Shown: positions 1-7,396 of the stretch, piece by piece | Numbering within the stretch: position 1 is the stretch's first letter | Layout: each line of letters begins with the position of its first letter | From: Bacteroidota bacterium | Lineage (GTDB): Bacteria > Bacteroidota > Bacteroidia > Bacteroidales > VadinHA17 | Assembly: GCA_015222065.1 (NCBI GenBank) | Contig: JADFUQ010000191.1 | Coordinates: 1 to 10,330 of the forward strand | Direction: 5' to 3' | DNA: 10,330 nucleotides | Notes under the pieces: generated by a model | Databases searched by the model: none | What the model saw: the letters and a program-made list of their open reading frames with translations, nothing else | What the model was told of the DNA's origin: nothing | Position numbers and translations under genes: made by a program

Positions 1-398
1 ATGTTTTTTTACCGGCAGCATCGTATATAGAGGACACCGGAACTTTTACTAATTGTGATACAAAAATCCAGAAAACAAAACAGATAATTCCTGTTAAAAA
101 CAAATTAAAAAACCGGCAACTGATTGAGCAATTAGCGAATAATCTTGGTTGTAACTTTAATTACCAATCTCCCGAAGAGATATTTAATGAAATTAAACTG
201 ATCAACAGGTTCTATTTTGGTTGTCAACAGAATGACTTCTGGAATAAAAACCTTTTAAAAGACGAGTATTATACAAAAAATAAAAAAGCAAAATTTTCCG
301 TTTATGATATTGATTTAGTTACTTTTGATCCGAAAAAACCGGATATACTTTATTCAGAAAAATTTTATAAAAAAAATATTAAATGTAATCTAATATAA
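1..398 (+). CDS. Molybdopterin oxidoreductase (FdhA/NuoG-like) subunit, C-terminal fragment
   Basis: An open frame without a start enters from the left edge (first full codon at position 3) and gives 131 residues before TAA at 396-398. It opens with LPAASYIEDTGTFTN, the conserved LPAxxxxExxGTFTN block of bacterial molybdopterin oxidoreductases such as formate dehydrogenase alpha and NuoG-like subunits. A conserved stretch around NYQSPEEIFNEI follows, and then a lysine-rich tail. These enzymes use a molybdo- or tungsto-bis-pterin site with Fe-S clusters to move electrons from formate or to/from NAD(P)H and hydrogenase modules; which substrate applies cannot be told here. The frame ends where many FdhA proteins would continue into the roughly 110-residue dinucleotide-binding C-terminal domain, so this copy appears to lack it. 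The kinase gene starts 7 bases downstream, implying co-transcription. The family call is good; the exact enzyme is unresolved. Confidence 0.72.
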   Translation, partial: VFLPAASYIEDTGTFTNCDTKIQKTKQIIPVKNKLKNRQLIEQLANNLGCNFNYQSPEEIFNEIKLINRFYFGCQQNDFWNKNLLKDEYYTKNKKAKFSVYDIDLVTFDPKKPDILYSEKFYKKNIKCNLI

Positions 399-405
399 GA
401 TTAAC

Positions 406-2274
406 ATGGTTGATTTAACAAAATATAATTTGGTTACTGAATTTATTCACAATATCTTAATATTTGATAAAAACAATAAAATTGTATTCGCAGGTGACGA
501 AATAAATAAGGTTCTTTTAAATTCAGAAATATCTGTTGATGAAATATTTTCAAAAGATTTCCCAGAACAAAGTGAACAATATCGCTTAAAAAACAGCATA
601 AATAAAGCCAGGGAGTCCCAAAAGGCTATTGCATTTAAATTCAACAAAATACAAGATGAGTTTATTATTTTCCCTACAAACACTAATAAAAATGTCATCC
701 TGTCAATGAAAGATGAAGTAATTCAGATTAGCAATATTGAACATGATCTGAAGGAAAGAGTTAAGGAACTTGAAAGTTTATATAACACAAGCAGAGATAT
801 TGAAACTTCAAAAAACCTGGAAGAAACGTTTGAAAGAATCACTTGTCACATGGAAGAGGGATTTCAATTCCCTGAATTTGTTAATGTGAATTTGATAATA
901 GACGGAAAATCATATGGGAAAAAAGATAACAGGAAAATTTATAACAAATTAAATGCAGATATAATTCTGAACAGGAAAATAAGGGGAGAGATTATAGTAA
1001 ATTTACACATTGAAGGCGGTTTTCTGAAAGAAGAAAAAAAATTGATTGATGAAATTTCAGGGAAAATTTCCAGGGCAATAGAAAAAAATGAAAAAAAGAA
1101 AGATATTGAAAACCAAAAGAAAAAATTATTATTAAAAAATAAAGAATTAGTAAAGGTCACTGAAAAATGTTATGAAAGTACTGAAAAACTTAAAACATTT
1201 TTTAGTGCTATCACCGACAGGATAGTTGTAATAGATAAGAATTATAACATAATAATGTCGAATAAGGAGGATATTGGAAATTCGGGAAAATGTCATAGGA
1301 AATTATTTAATTCGGAGAGTAGATGTGATAACTGTCCTGCATCTTTAACTTTTAAAAGTGGCAAAAATAATATTTTTGAGAGGAAGTGGTTCAATCAGTA
1401 TTTCTTGCTCAGGTCATATCCAATTCATAACAAAAAGGGTGAAACAGACAGGGTTCTGGAAGTATGCAGGGATGTTACAATGAATAAAAAAATAGAATCT
1501 CAACTTCAGCAATCATATAAACTCGCGTCACTTGGAAAATTAGTTGCAGGCATTGCCCATGAAATTAATAATCCAAACACCTTCATTCTGGGAAATTTAA
1601 AAATAATCAGTGAGGCATTTAATGATATTCTCCCAATATTGGATAATTATTATGCTGAGAATAAGGACAAAAAAATAGCCCGTCTGGATTATGATGTTTT
1701 CAAAGAGAATTTCTCTGTTTTGCTCAATGATATGATTGATGGTGCTAACAGGACAAAAAAAATTGTAATGGACCTGCGAAATTTTGCAAAGAAAGATGAA
1801 GAAACTTTGTTGGAAAGCGTTGATATTAATCATTTAATCAAAGAACACCTTACTTTTACTCAAAAGTATATAAAATCCAACGCGAATATCGAACTTAAAC
1901 TTTCTCCTAATATCCCAAAATTTAATGGTAACATCCGGAAATTGGAACAGGTGCTTATGAACATAATTATTAATGCTTCAGAGGCAATTAAAGATGAGAA
2001 CGGTTTAATAAATGTTGAAACCAGGCATGATAAATCTAAAAATGAAATAATAATAAAAATCACAGATAACGGGGAAGGAATGGATGAAGAAACAAGAAAG
2101 AATATTTTCGATCCGTTTTTTACAACAAAAAGAAATGAAGGCGGAACAGGTTTGGGACTATCAATCTCATATGGAATTATTAAGGAACACAATGGAGCAA
2201 TTAACGTTGAAAGTAAATTAGGTTCTGGAACAACTTTCACAATCCATATCCCGGTTATTCAACAAAAAAAATAA
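406..2274 (+). CDS. Soluble PAS/GAF-like sensor histidine kinase
   Basis: A 622-residue sensor kinase that autophosphorylates on His and passes phosphate to a receiver, almost certainly that of the next gene. No membrane segment or signal peptide is visible, so it should sense a cytoplasmic cue. Domain order: a weak PAS-like region (about 5-105); a GAF-like module (about 117-226, from ERVKEL to FLKEEKKLIDE); a Lys/Glu-rich coiled coil (226-262); a PAS domain (about 264-365) with Cys296, Cys307 and Cys310; a HisKA domain with H-box AHEINNPN, phosphoacceptor His385; and a HATPase with N-box Asn523, DNGEG (554-558), FDPFFTTK and GGTGLGL (579-585). All catalytic boxes are intact. The ATG at 406 lies 7 bases after the oxidoreductase stop; no clear Shine-Dalgarno is seen. 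The gene ends in eight A residues followed by TAA, and that stop shares one base with the regulator's ATG. The specific signal is unknown. Confidence 0.93.
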   Translation: MVDLTKYNLVTEFIHNILIFDKNNKIVFAGDEINKVLLNSEISVDEIFSKDFPEQSEQYRLKNSINKARESQKAIAFKFNKIQDEFIIFPTNTNKNVILSMKDEVIQISNIEHDLKERVKELESLYNTSRDIETSKNLEETFERITCHMEEGFQFPEFVNVNLIIDGKSYGKKDNRKIYNKLNADIILNRKIRGEIIVNLHIEGGFLKEEKKLIDEISGKISRAIEKNEKKKDIENQKKKLLLKNKELVKVTEKCYESTEKLKTFFSAITDRIVVIDKNYNIIMSNKEDIGNSGKCHRKLFNSESRCDNCPASLTFKSGKNNIFERKWFNQYFLLRSYPIHNKKGETDRVLEVCRDVTMNKKIESQLQQSYKLASLGKLVAGIAHEINNPNTFILGNLKIISEAFNDILPILDNYYAENKDKKIARLDYDVFKENFSVLLNDMIDGANRTKKIVMDLRNFAKKDEETLLESVDINHLIKEHLTFTQKYIKSNANIELKLSPNIPKFNGNIRKLEQVLMNIIINASEAIKDENGLINVETRHDKSKNEIIIKITDNGEGMDEETRKNIFDPFFTTKRNEGGTGLGLSISYGIIKEHNGAINVESKLGSGTTFTIHIPVIQQKK

Positions 2275-2276
2275 TG
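2264..2276 (+). other. A8 slippery run at the kinase stop / regulator start overlap
   Basis: Eight A residues (2264-2271) run directly into TAATG. In the kinase frame, 2265-2271 reads A-AAA-AAA, a perfect X-XXY-YYZ slippery heptamer, followed at once by the TAA stop (2272-2274). The regulator frame is the -1 frame here, and the codon between the slip site and its ATG is ATA, not a stop. A -1 ribosomal slip or polymerase slippage could therefore yield a kinase-regulator fusion. The sequence arrangement is seen directly; use as a frameshift site is inference, since A8 runs are common in such A+T-rich DNA. Confidence 0.35.
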
Positions 2277-3641
2277 CCAAAAGTACTCGTAATAGATGAT
2301 AATCAGGCAATATTAAATTTCCTGAACGTTTTCCTGCTTCAGTCGGGCAAATTTGAAATCCAAACTTTGCAGGATAGCAGAAAAGCATTTGAATATTTGG
2401 ATAAAGCAGATTTTGATGTATTACTCCTTGATATGGATATGCCAAATGTTACAGGTCTGGATGTTCTAAAATACATAAAAGAAAAAGAAATAAATATAAC
2501 CACAATTGTTTTAACAGGGGTTGAGGATATTGATCTTGCTATTTCCGCAATGAAACTGGGAACCTTTGACTATATGTTGAAACCTGTTAATGAAGAGAAA
2601 TTGTTGGCAACACTGAACTCAGTAGTTAAAAAGAAAGAACTATATAAAACAGGAGCCAAATTTAAAAAACCTTCTTTCAGTGGTTTGGAACATAAAGAAG
2701 CATTCAGTAAGATAATTACACAGAATGACGAAATGATAAATATTTTTCATTATGTTGAAAAATTTGCAGCTACTGATAATAGTATTTTAATATGGGGCGA
2801 AAGTGGTTCGGGTAAAGAATTAATTGCAGAAGCTATTCATAAAATAAGCAACAGGAGAAATAAAAAATTCGTGGCAGTAAATGCCGGGACATTCGCTAAT
2901 GAATTATTCTCGTCCGAATTTTTCGGATACGAAAAAGGTGCTTTTACAGGTGCTGAGAAAAACAAAACAGGATTTATTGAAGAAGCTGATGGTGGAACAC
3001 TGTTTTTAGATGAAATTGGCGAACTTTCTCTGCCAATCCAGGTAAAACTTCTCAGGGTACTGCAGGAAGAGGAATTTTATAAATTAGGATCAACCAAAAA
3101 TTTAAAAGTAGATCTTAGAATAATTGTAGCAACAAATAAAAATTTATTTGAAGAAATTAACACCGGGAATTTCCGGAAAGATCTGTTTTTCAGACTGAAC
3201 ATTAATTCAATAAAACTCCCTCCGCTAAGAAATCGAAAAGAAGATATTGCTCTGTTGGCTAATTATTTCTTAAAAAAGTTTAATAAAAAATATAATAAAG
3301 AAATTAAGAAAATATCAAAACCGGTTATTAATTGTTTGAAAAATTATTCTTTCCCGGGTAATGTCAGAGAACTAATGAACTTAATAAACAGTGCTATTGT
3401 TATTGAATCAAGCAATGAAATACAAATGAAATCACTTCCCGGTTATTGTATGGAAAATATGAGTGCCTCCACTGATCTTATTGATGACACAGCACCTTCT
3501 TCATTAAAAGAAGTAGAAAAAAATCATCTGAGAAAAGTTTTATCCTATACTAACGGTAATAAATCAAAAGCAGCGAAAATTCTTGGAATTTCACGTGTTA
3601 CCCTGCTCTCCAAGATAAAACAATACAAAATTATTGATTAA
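2274..3641 (+). CDS. NtrC-family sigma-54-dependent response regulator
   Basis: A 455-residue DNA-binding response regulator that activates sigma-54 RNA polymerase. The receiver (1-120) has the acidic pair Asp8/Asp9, phosphoacceptor Asp53, switch Thr81 and Lys103, so it should accept phosphate. The AAA+ domain (about 145-385) has Walker A GESGSGKE (175-182), the sigma-54-contacting GAFTGA loop (222-227), Walker B LFLDE (Asp246/Glu247), the arginine-finger region FRKDLFFRLN and PGNVREL. A Fis-type helix-turn-helix (about 412-455, NKSKAAKILGISRVTLLSKI) ends the protein. Length and order are typical of NtrC/AtoC/ZraR relatives. Its ATG overlaps the kinase stop (TAATG), indicating translational coupling and a cognate pair. 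Targets are unknown; I saw no convincing -24/-12 promoter in the window's spacers, so its regulon may lie elsewhere, for example upstream of the oxidoreductase operon (inference). Confidence 0.95.
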   Translation: MPKVLVIDDNQAILNFLNVFLLQSGKFEIQTLQDSRKAFEYLDKADFDVLLLDMDMPNVTGLDVLKYIKEKEINITTIVLTGVEDIDLAISAMKLGTFDYMLKPVNEEKLLATLNSVVKKKELYKTGAKFKKPSFSGLEHKEAFSKIITQNDEMINIFHYVEKFAATDNSILIWGESGSGKELIAEAIHKISNRRNKKFVAVNAGTFANELFSSEFFGYEKGAFTGAEKNKTGFIEEADGGTLFLDEIGELSLPIQVKLLRVLQEEEFYKLGSTKNLKVDLRIIVATNKNLFEEINTGNFRKDLFFRLNINSIKLPPLRNRKEDIALLANYFLKKFNKKYNKEIKKISKPVINCLKNYSFPGNVRELMNLINSAIVIESSNEIQMKSLPGYCMENMSASTDLIDDTAPSSLKEVEKNHLRKVLSYTNGNKSKAAKILGISRVTLLSKIKQYKIID

Positions 3642-3661
3642 ACTAAAAATTCAATAATTTT
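3627..3661 (+). terminator. A+T-rich hairpin over the regulator stop codon, possible weak terminator
   Basis: AAAATTATTGA (3627-3637) is exactly complementary to TCAATAATTTT (3651-3661), giving an 11-bp stem with a 13-base loop that contains the regulator's TAA (3639-3641). There is only one G-C pair, and the T-run lies inside the 3' arm, so it is a poor classical terminator. Its place at the end of the operon fits transcription attenuation or an mRNA 3' end. It could also be chance in such A+T-rich sequence. Confidence 0.3.
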
Positions 3662-3800
3662 TCTGCATATTAAGCGAAACGAAATCACGGCTTGTCGGAG
3701 AATAATGCAGGCTAATTAGCAATAATTTATTAATATAGCAAGAAATAGGAATAATTCATGATAGGCCTTCAAAAAAAAAACCGTTACCTTTATAAAGTTT

Positions 3801-6800
3801 ATGGATAAGTCATTTGATTTAAATAAAAGGTATCAGAAATTACTTGCTGAAAGACACGAGCGGTTAAAGGAACTGGCATGTATAAACCAAACCACGGCTA
3901 TCATAAGAGAAGGAAAATCCATTGAGGAAACCTTACATCAAATCGCATTAATTATTCCGAAAGCCTGGCAATTTCCTGATTATACAGTTTGCCGTATTCT
4001 TTTTAATGATATCGAATATAAAACTCCCAATTTCAAGAAAACCAAATGGGCTCAAACTCATGAATTTAAAACCATTGATGATCAGAAAGGCCTTATTGAA
4101 GTAATTTATCTTAAGCAATTTCCTGAAGAGAATGAAGGCCCTTTCCTGAAAGAAGAACGCCATTTGATTGAAAACCTGGGGAATATTATTTCAGGGTTTA
4201 TCAATAGTATCAAGGCACGGGAAATCATCCGGAAAACCAAATTACAGGAATCTCTGCAATTGGAAAGCACAAAAGAGGAGGTAAAATCTCTAACCAGCCG
4301 ACAGCTGCTTCAGAAGTTCCTCGATAGAAATAATGCCGACAGAGATCTGTTCCATGATCTGATGCCTTTTAAAGTAAAAGAAATCCTCCTTGTTGCAAAT
4401 CTGTATGATGCATATACCATTGAAGGGGAGGGTCGGTTTTCTGATCACATTCTTGGAGAATATTATCATTTGAATCTAACCTCGATGCCAAGGGTGACTG
4501 GTGTTTCCTCTGAAGAAGAAGCCTTTGAGCGACTAAAATTAAGACATTTCGACCTGATTATCCTGATGTTGGGCGTGGATAAGAAAACACCTCTGAAACT
4601 TTGCAGAAAAATAAAAGAGAAATACCCGTATATCCCTACATTCTTTTTGCTTAACAATAGCAATGATATACCTTTAATTGAGGCTGAAAAAAAGAAATTA
4701 GCACAGTTTGACCGGTATTTTGTCTGGACAGGAGAATCCAATATATTTTTTGCAATGGTTAAGTTGCTAGAAGATGAGGTCAATGTTGAAAATGATACTA
4801 AAATTGGCTTTACAAGGGTTATTTTATTGGTTGAAGACTCTTCTGATTATTATTCGCGTTATCTTCCGATGCTTTATGGATTGGTGCTCGAGCAGACGAA
4901 ACGGTTAATTGAGGATGTCGGTACTGATGAGTTTTATAAAGTATTAAAACTCAGAGCCAGACCTAAAATTTTATTGGCAGTAAATTTTGAGGAAGCTTTA
5001 ACGGTAATCAATAAGTATAAGGATTATCTTCTCTGTGTAATTTCAGACGTGAGATTTCCAAAAGACGGGAAACTCAATGAAAATGCGGGTTTCAATTTAA
5101 TCCAGTTTGTGAAAAAGGAACTAAAAAACCTGCCAACTGTCTTACAATCACACGATCCCGAAAATGCCAAATTTGCGCATAAACTCAATTCAACTTTTAT
5201 CAATAAAAATTCCGAAACTCTATTTCATGATCTGAAAAGTTTTATAAATTATTATTTGGGATTTGGGCACTTTGTTTACCGCGATAATCAGGGACGCCAG
5301 ATTGCCGTGGCAAAGTCCATGAAAGAATTCGAGTCCTATCTGAAAACGATTCCTGAGGATTCTCTTATCTATCATGCTATGAAAAACCATTTTTCGTTGT
5401 GGTTAATGGCCCGTGGAGAAGTCGAAATAGCAAAGATTATCAATCCAGTGAAGATTTCTGATTTTAAGAATCTGAAAGAACTTCGGGAATTTCTTATTAA
5501 TATTATTCGAAAAAGAAGAAGGGAACAGGAAAGAGGTAAAATTGTCACGTTTGACGAATTATCCGTAGTGGATGAAAGCAATATTGTTAGTATTGCAGCC
5601 GGCTCCCTGGGTGGAAAGGGAAGAGGACTGGCTTTCGTTAATACATTAATTTATAATTTCGATTTTGTTCAATTAACACCTCACATTAATATCAAAACTC
5701 CCATAACGTCAATTATCGGCACGGATGAATTTGATATCTTCCTTGAAAGAAACCATTTGTATGAAAAGTTACAAAACGGACAGGATTATGAGAAAATTAA
5801 ACAACTTTTCCTGAAAAGTTCAATATCCTATAACCTCGAAAAGAAATTGAAAATCTTATTGAAATTAATCACCAAACCCATTGCAGTCCGTTCTTCCAGC
5901 TTGTTTGAAGATTCCCTGACTCAACCTTTTTCGGGTGTTTTCGGAACTTACATCCTTCCAAATAATCATTCTGATTTTAATGTTCGGTTTAAACAAACTG
6001 CTGATGCAATCAAGCTGGTGTATGCATCAATCTATTCAAAAAATGCACGTACCTATTTCAAGGCAATCAACTATAATATCGACCAGGAAAAAATGGCAAT
6101 CGTCCTGCAGGAAGTAGTGGGAAATCAGTTCGGTGATTATTTTTATCCGCATATCAGTGGTACATCTCAATCACATAACTATTATCCTGTAGCTCATATG
6201 CAACCCGAAGAAGGATTTGCAGTTGCAGCAGTAGGTTTAGGACAATATGTTGTTGCCGGCGAAAAAGCCCATCGGTTTTCCCCTTCTTACCCGGGGTTAG
6301 AGATATCCGCAATAAATGATCAAGTAAGAAACTCTCAGGTTTATTTTTACGCTGTAAATATGGACATAAAAGATATTAACCTGTTGGAAGGCGAAAATGC
6401 TGGCTTGATTAAACTGGATATTAGCGAATCAGAAAAACATGGTACTTTAAAACATTGCGCCTCAGTATATAATTCTGAAAATGACAATATTACCCCCGGG
6501 CTTGATATCAAAGGTCCAAGAGTTATCAACTTTGCCGATATCTTAAAGTATGATTATATTCCTCTGGCTCAAACCATCAGGTTTATTCTCAATATTATAA
6601 GAGAAGCATTGGGTTCACCGGTTGAAATAGAATACGCGGTAAATCTTAATAAGGATGAAAATGGGAAAGCTTCGTTTTACCTGCTACAAATAAAACCTTT
6701 GGTGGGAACTGATACAAATCATAAAATCGATCTGGATAAAATTGAGAAGGATAAGGTTTTGTTATATTCTGAAAGAAGCATGGGAAATGGTATAATAGAA

Positions 6801-7256
6801 GATATTTATGATGTCATTTTTATTGATAAAAATAAATTTGATAAACCCAAGACACTTGAAATGACAACTGAAATCGAAGGTCTTAACCAGAAAATGCTTG
6901 ATACGAAACGCAACTACATTTTAATTGGCCCGGGAAGGTGGGGAACACGCGACAGGTTTATTGGAATACCTGTGGTATGGCCTCAAATATCCAATGCAAA
7001 AGTCATTGTGGAAATGAGCATGAAGGATTTTCCATTGGATGCATCACTGGGTTCTCATTTCTTTCATAATCTCACTTCAATGAATATTGGCTATTTTTCA
7101 ATAGATCATACCTCCATGAAAAATTTTATCCGGTGGGACGTATTGGAAAAACAGAAACTGGTAGGAAAAACCAAATATTTTCGGCATGTTCGTTGCGACA
7201 AGCCTTTGAAAATAATTATGGATGGAAAGAAAAGAAAATCATTGATTACGTGGTAA
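3801..7256 (+). CDS. Sensor/receiver PEP/pyruvate-binding (PPDK_N ATP-grasp) signalling protein
   Basis: A 1151-residue soluble multidomain protein. Order: GAF-like sensor module (about 20-138, from ERLKEL to FLKEERHLIE) resembling the one in the kinase gene; a helical linker; a degenerate receiver (about 191-325) with Met256 where the phosphoacceptor Asp should be; an intact-looking receiver (about 338-482) with Glu345/Asp346, Asp416, Ser450 and Lys469; a PEP-synthase/PPDK-type ATP-grasp domain (about 595-970) with GSLGGKGRG (601-609), IAVRSSSLFEDS (694-705, Arg697), VEIEY (941-945) and LLQIKPL (961-967); and a C-terminal region with GPGRWGT (1043-1049) and GSHFFHN (1084-1090). The phosphohistidine swivel motif and TIM barrel of true PEP synthases are absent, so it should not be called ppsA. 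From memory, Bacteroidota have a related roughly 1000-residue family starting at the first receiver; the sensor extension is extra. ATG 3801 is the only in-frame ATG after a stop at 3762-3764. Biochemical role unknown. Confidence 0.85.
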   Translation: MDKSFDLNKRYQKLLAERHERLKELACINQTTAIIREGKSIEETLHQIALIIPKAWQFPDYTVCRILFNDIEYKTPNFKKTKWAQTHEFKTIDDQKGLIEVIYLKQFPEENEGPFLKEERHLIENLGNIISGFINSIKAREIIRKTKLQESLQLESTKEEVKSLTSRQLLQKFLDRNNADRDLFHDLMPFKVKEILLVANLYDAYTIEGEGRFSDHILGEYYHLNLTSMPRVTGVSSEEEAFERLKLRHFDLIILMLGVDKKTPLKLCRKIKEKYPYIPTFFLLNNSNDIPLIEAEKKKLAQFDRYFVWTGESNIFFAMVKLLEDEVNVENDTKIGFTRVILLVEDSSDYYSRYLPMLYGLVLEQTKRLIEDVGTDEFYKVLKLRARPKILLAVNFEEALTVINKYKDYLLCVISDVRFPKDGKLNENAGFNLIQFVKKELKNLPTVLQSHDPENAKFAHKLNSTFINKNSETLFHDLKSFINYYLGFGHFVYRDNQGRQIAVAKSMKEFESYLKTIPEDSLIYHAMKNHFSLWLMARGEVEIAKIINPVKISDFKNLKELREFLINIIRKRRREQERGKIVTFDELSVVDESNIVSIAAGSLGGKGRGLAFVNTLIYNFDFVQLTPHINIKTPITSIIGTDEFDIFLERNHLYEKLQNGQDYEKIKQLFLKSSISYNLEKKLKILLKLITKPIAVRSSSLFEDSLTQPFSGVFGTYILPNNHSDFNVRFKQTADAIKLVYASIYSKNARTYFKAINYNIDQEKMAIVLQEVVGNQFGDYFYPHISGTSQSHNYYPVAHMQPEEGFAVAAVGLGQYVVAGEKAHRFSPSYPGLEISAINDQVRNSQVYFYAVNMDIKDINLLEGENAGLIKLDISESEKHGTLKHCASVYNSENDNITPGLDIKGPRVINFADILKYDYIPLAQTIRFILNIIREALGSPVEIEYAVNLNKDENGKASFYLLQIKPLVGTDTNHKIDLDKIEKDKVLLYSERSMGNGIIEDIYDVIFIDKNKFDKPKTLEMTTEIEGLNQKMLDTKRNYILIGPGRWGTRDRFIGIPVVWPQISNAKVIVEMSMKDFPLDASLGSHFFHNLTSMNIGYFSIDHTSMKNFIRWDVLEKQKLVGKTKYFRHVRCDKPLKIIMDGKKRKSLITW

Positions 7257-7262
7257 AATGTA

Positions 7263-7311
7263 GGGATATCACTTATTTCACCTACTGCCAGTGTTAAAAA
7301 ACTGATATCCC
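7263..7311. terminator. Hairpin between convergent genes, possible bidirectional terminator
   Basis: GGGATATCA (7263-7271) pairs perfectly with TGATATCCC (7303-7311), a 9-bp stem enclosing 31 bases. It begins 7 bases after the stop of the ATP-grasp gene and lies in the 140-base spacer before the gdhA stop on the other strand. Being symmetric, it could act on both strands. No clean T-run follows on either side (CTTTCTATC on the plus strand), and the loop is long, so intrinsic termination is unproven; RNA 3'-end protection is an alternative. Confidence 0.4.
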
Positions 7312-7396
7312 CTTTCTATCAATATCTTTTGATGCAAATTATCCTGAACCAATCATAATTTGTCAGAAACCCTAATGATCCTTATTCAAAAAGAAA

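Noticed and set aside
447..2445. Several minus-strand open frames of 73 to 126 codons across the kinase and regulator genes
   Set aside because: They lie fully opposite genes with intact conserved motifs, are rich in Phe/Ile/Ser as expected of antisense A+T-rich reading, and show no domain.
3642..3800. Sigma-54 promoter in the regulator/ATP-grasp spacer
   Set aside because: No TGGC...TGC pair with correct spacing was found, so control of the downstream gene by the adjacent regulator is not supported by sequence.
5935..6117. Plus-strand 60-codon frame inside the ATP-grasp gene
   Set aside because: It sits in another frame of a region encoding conserved PPDK_N sequence and has no initiation signal or recognisable product.
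3801..7256. Annotation as PEP synthase (ppsA)
   Set aside because: Only the ATP-grasp half is present; the catalytic phosphohistidine motif and the TIM barrel cannot be found.
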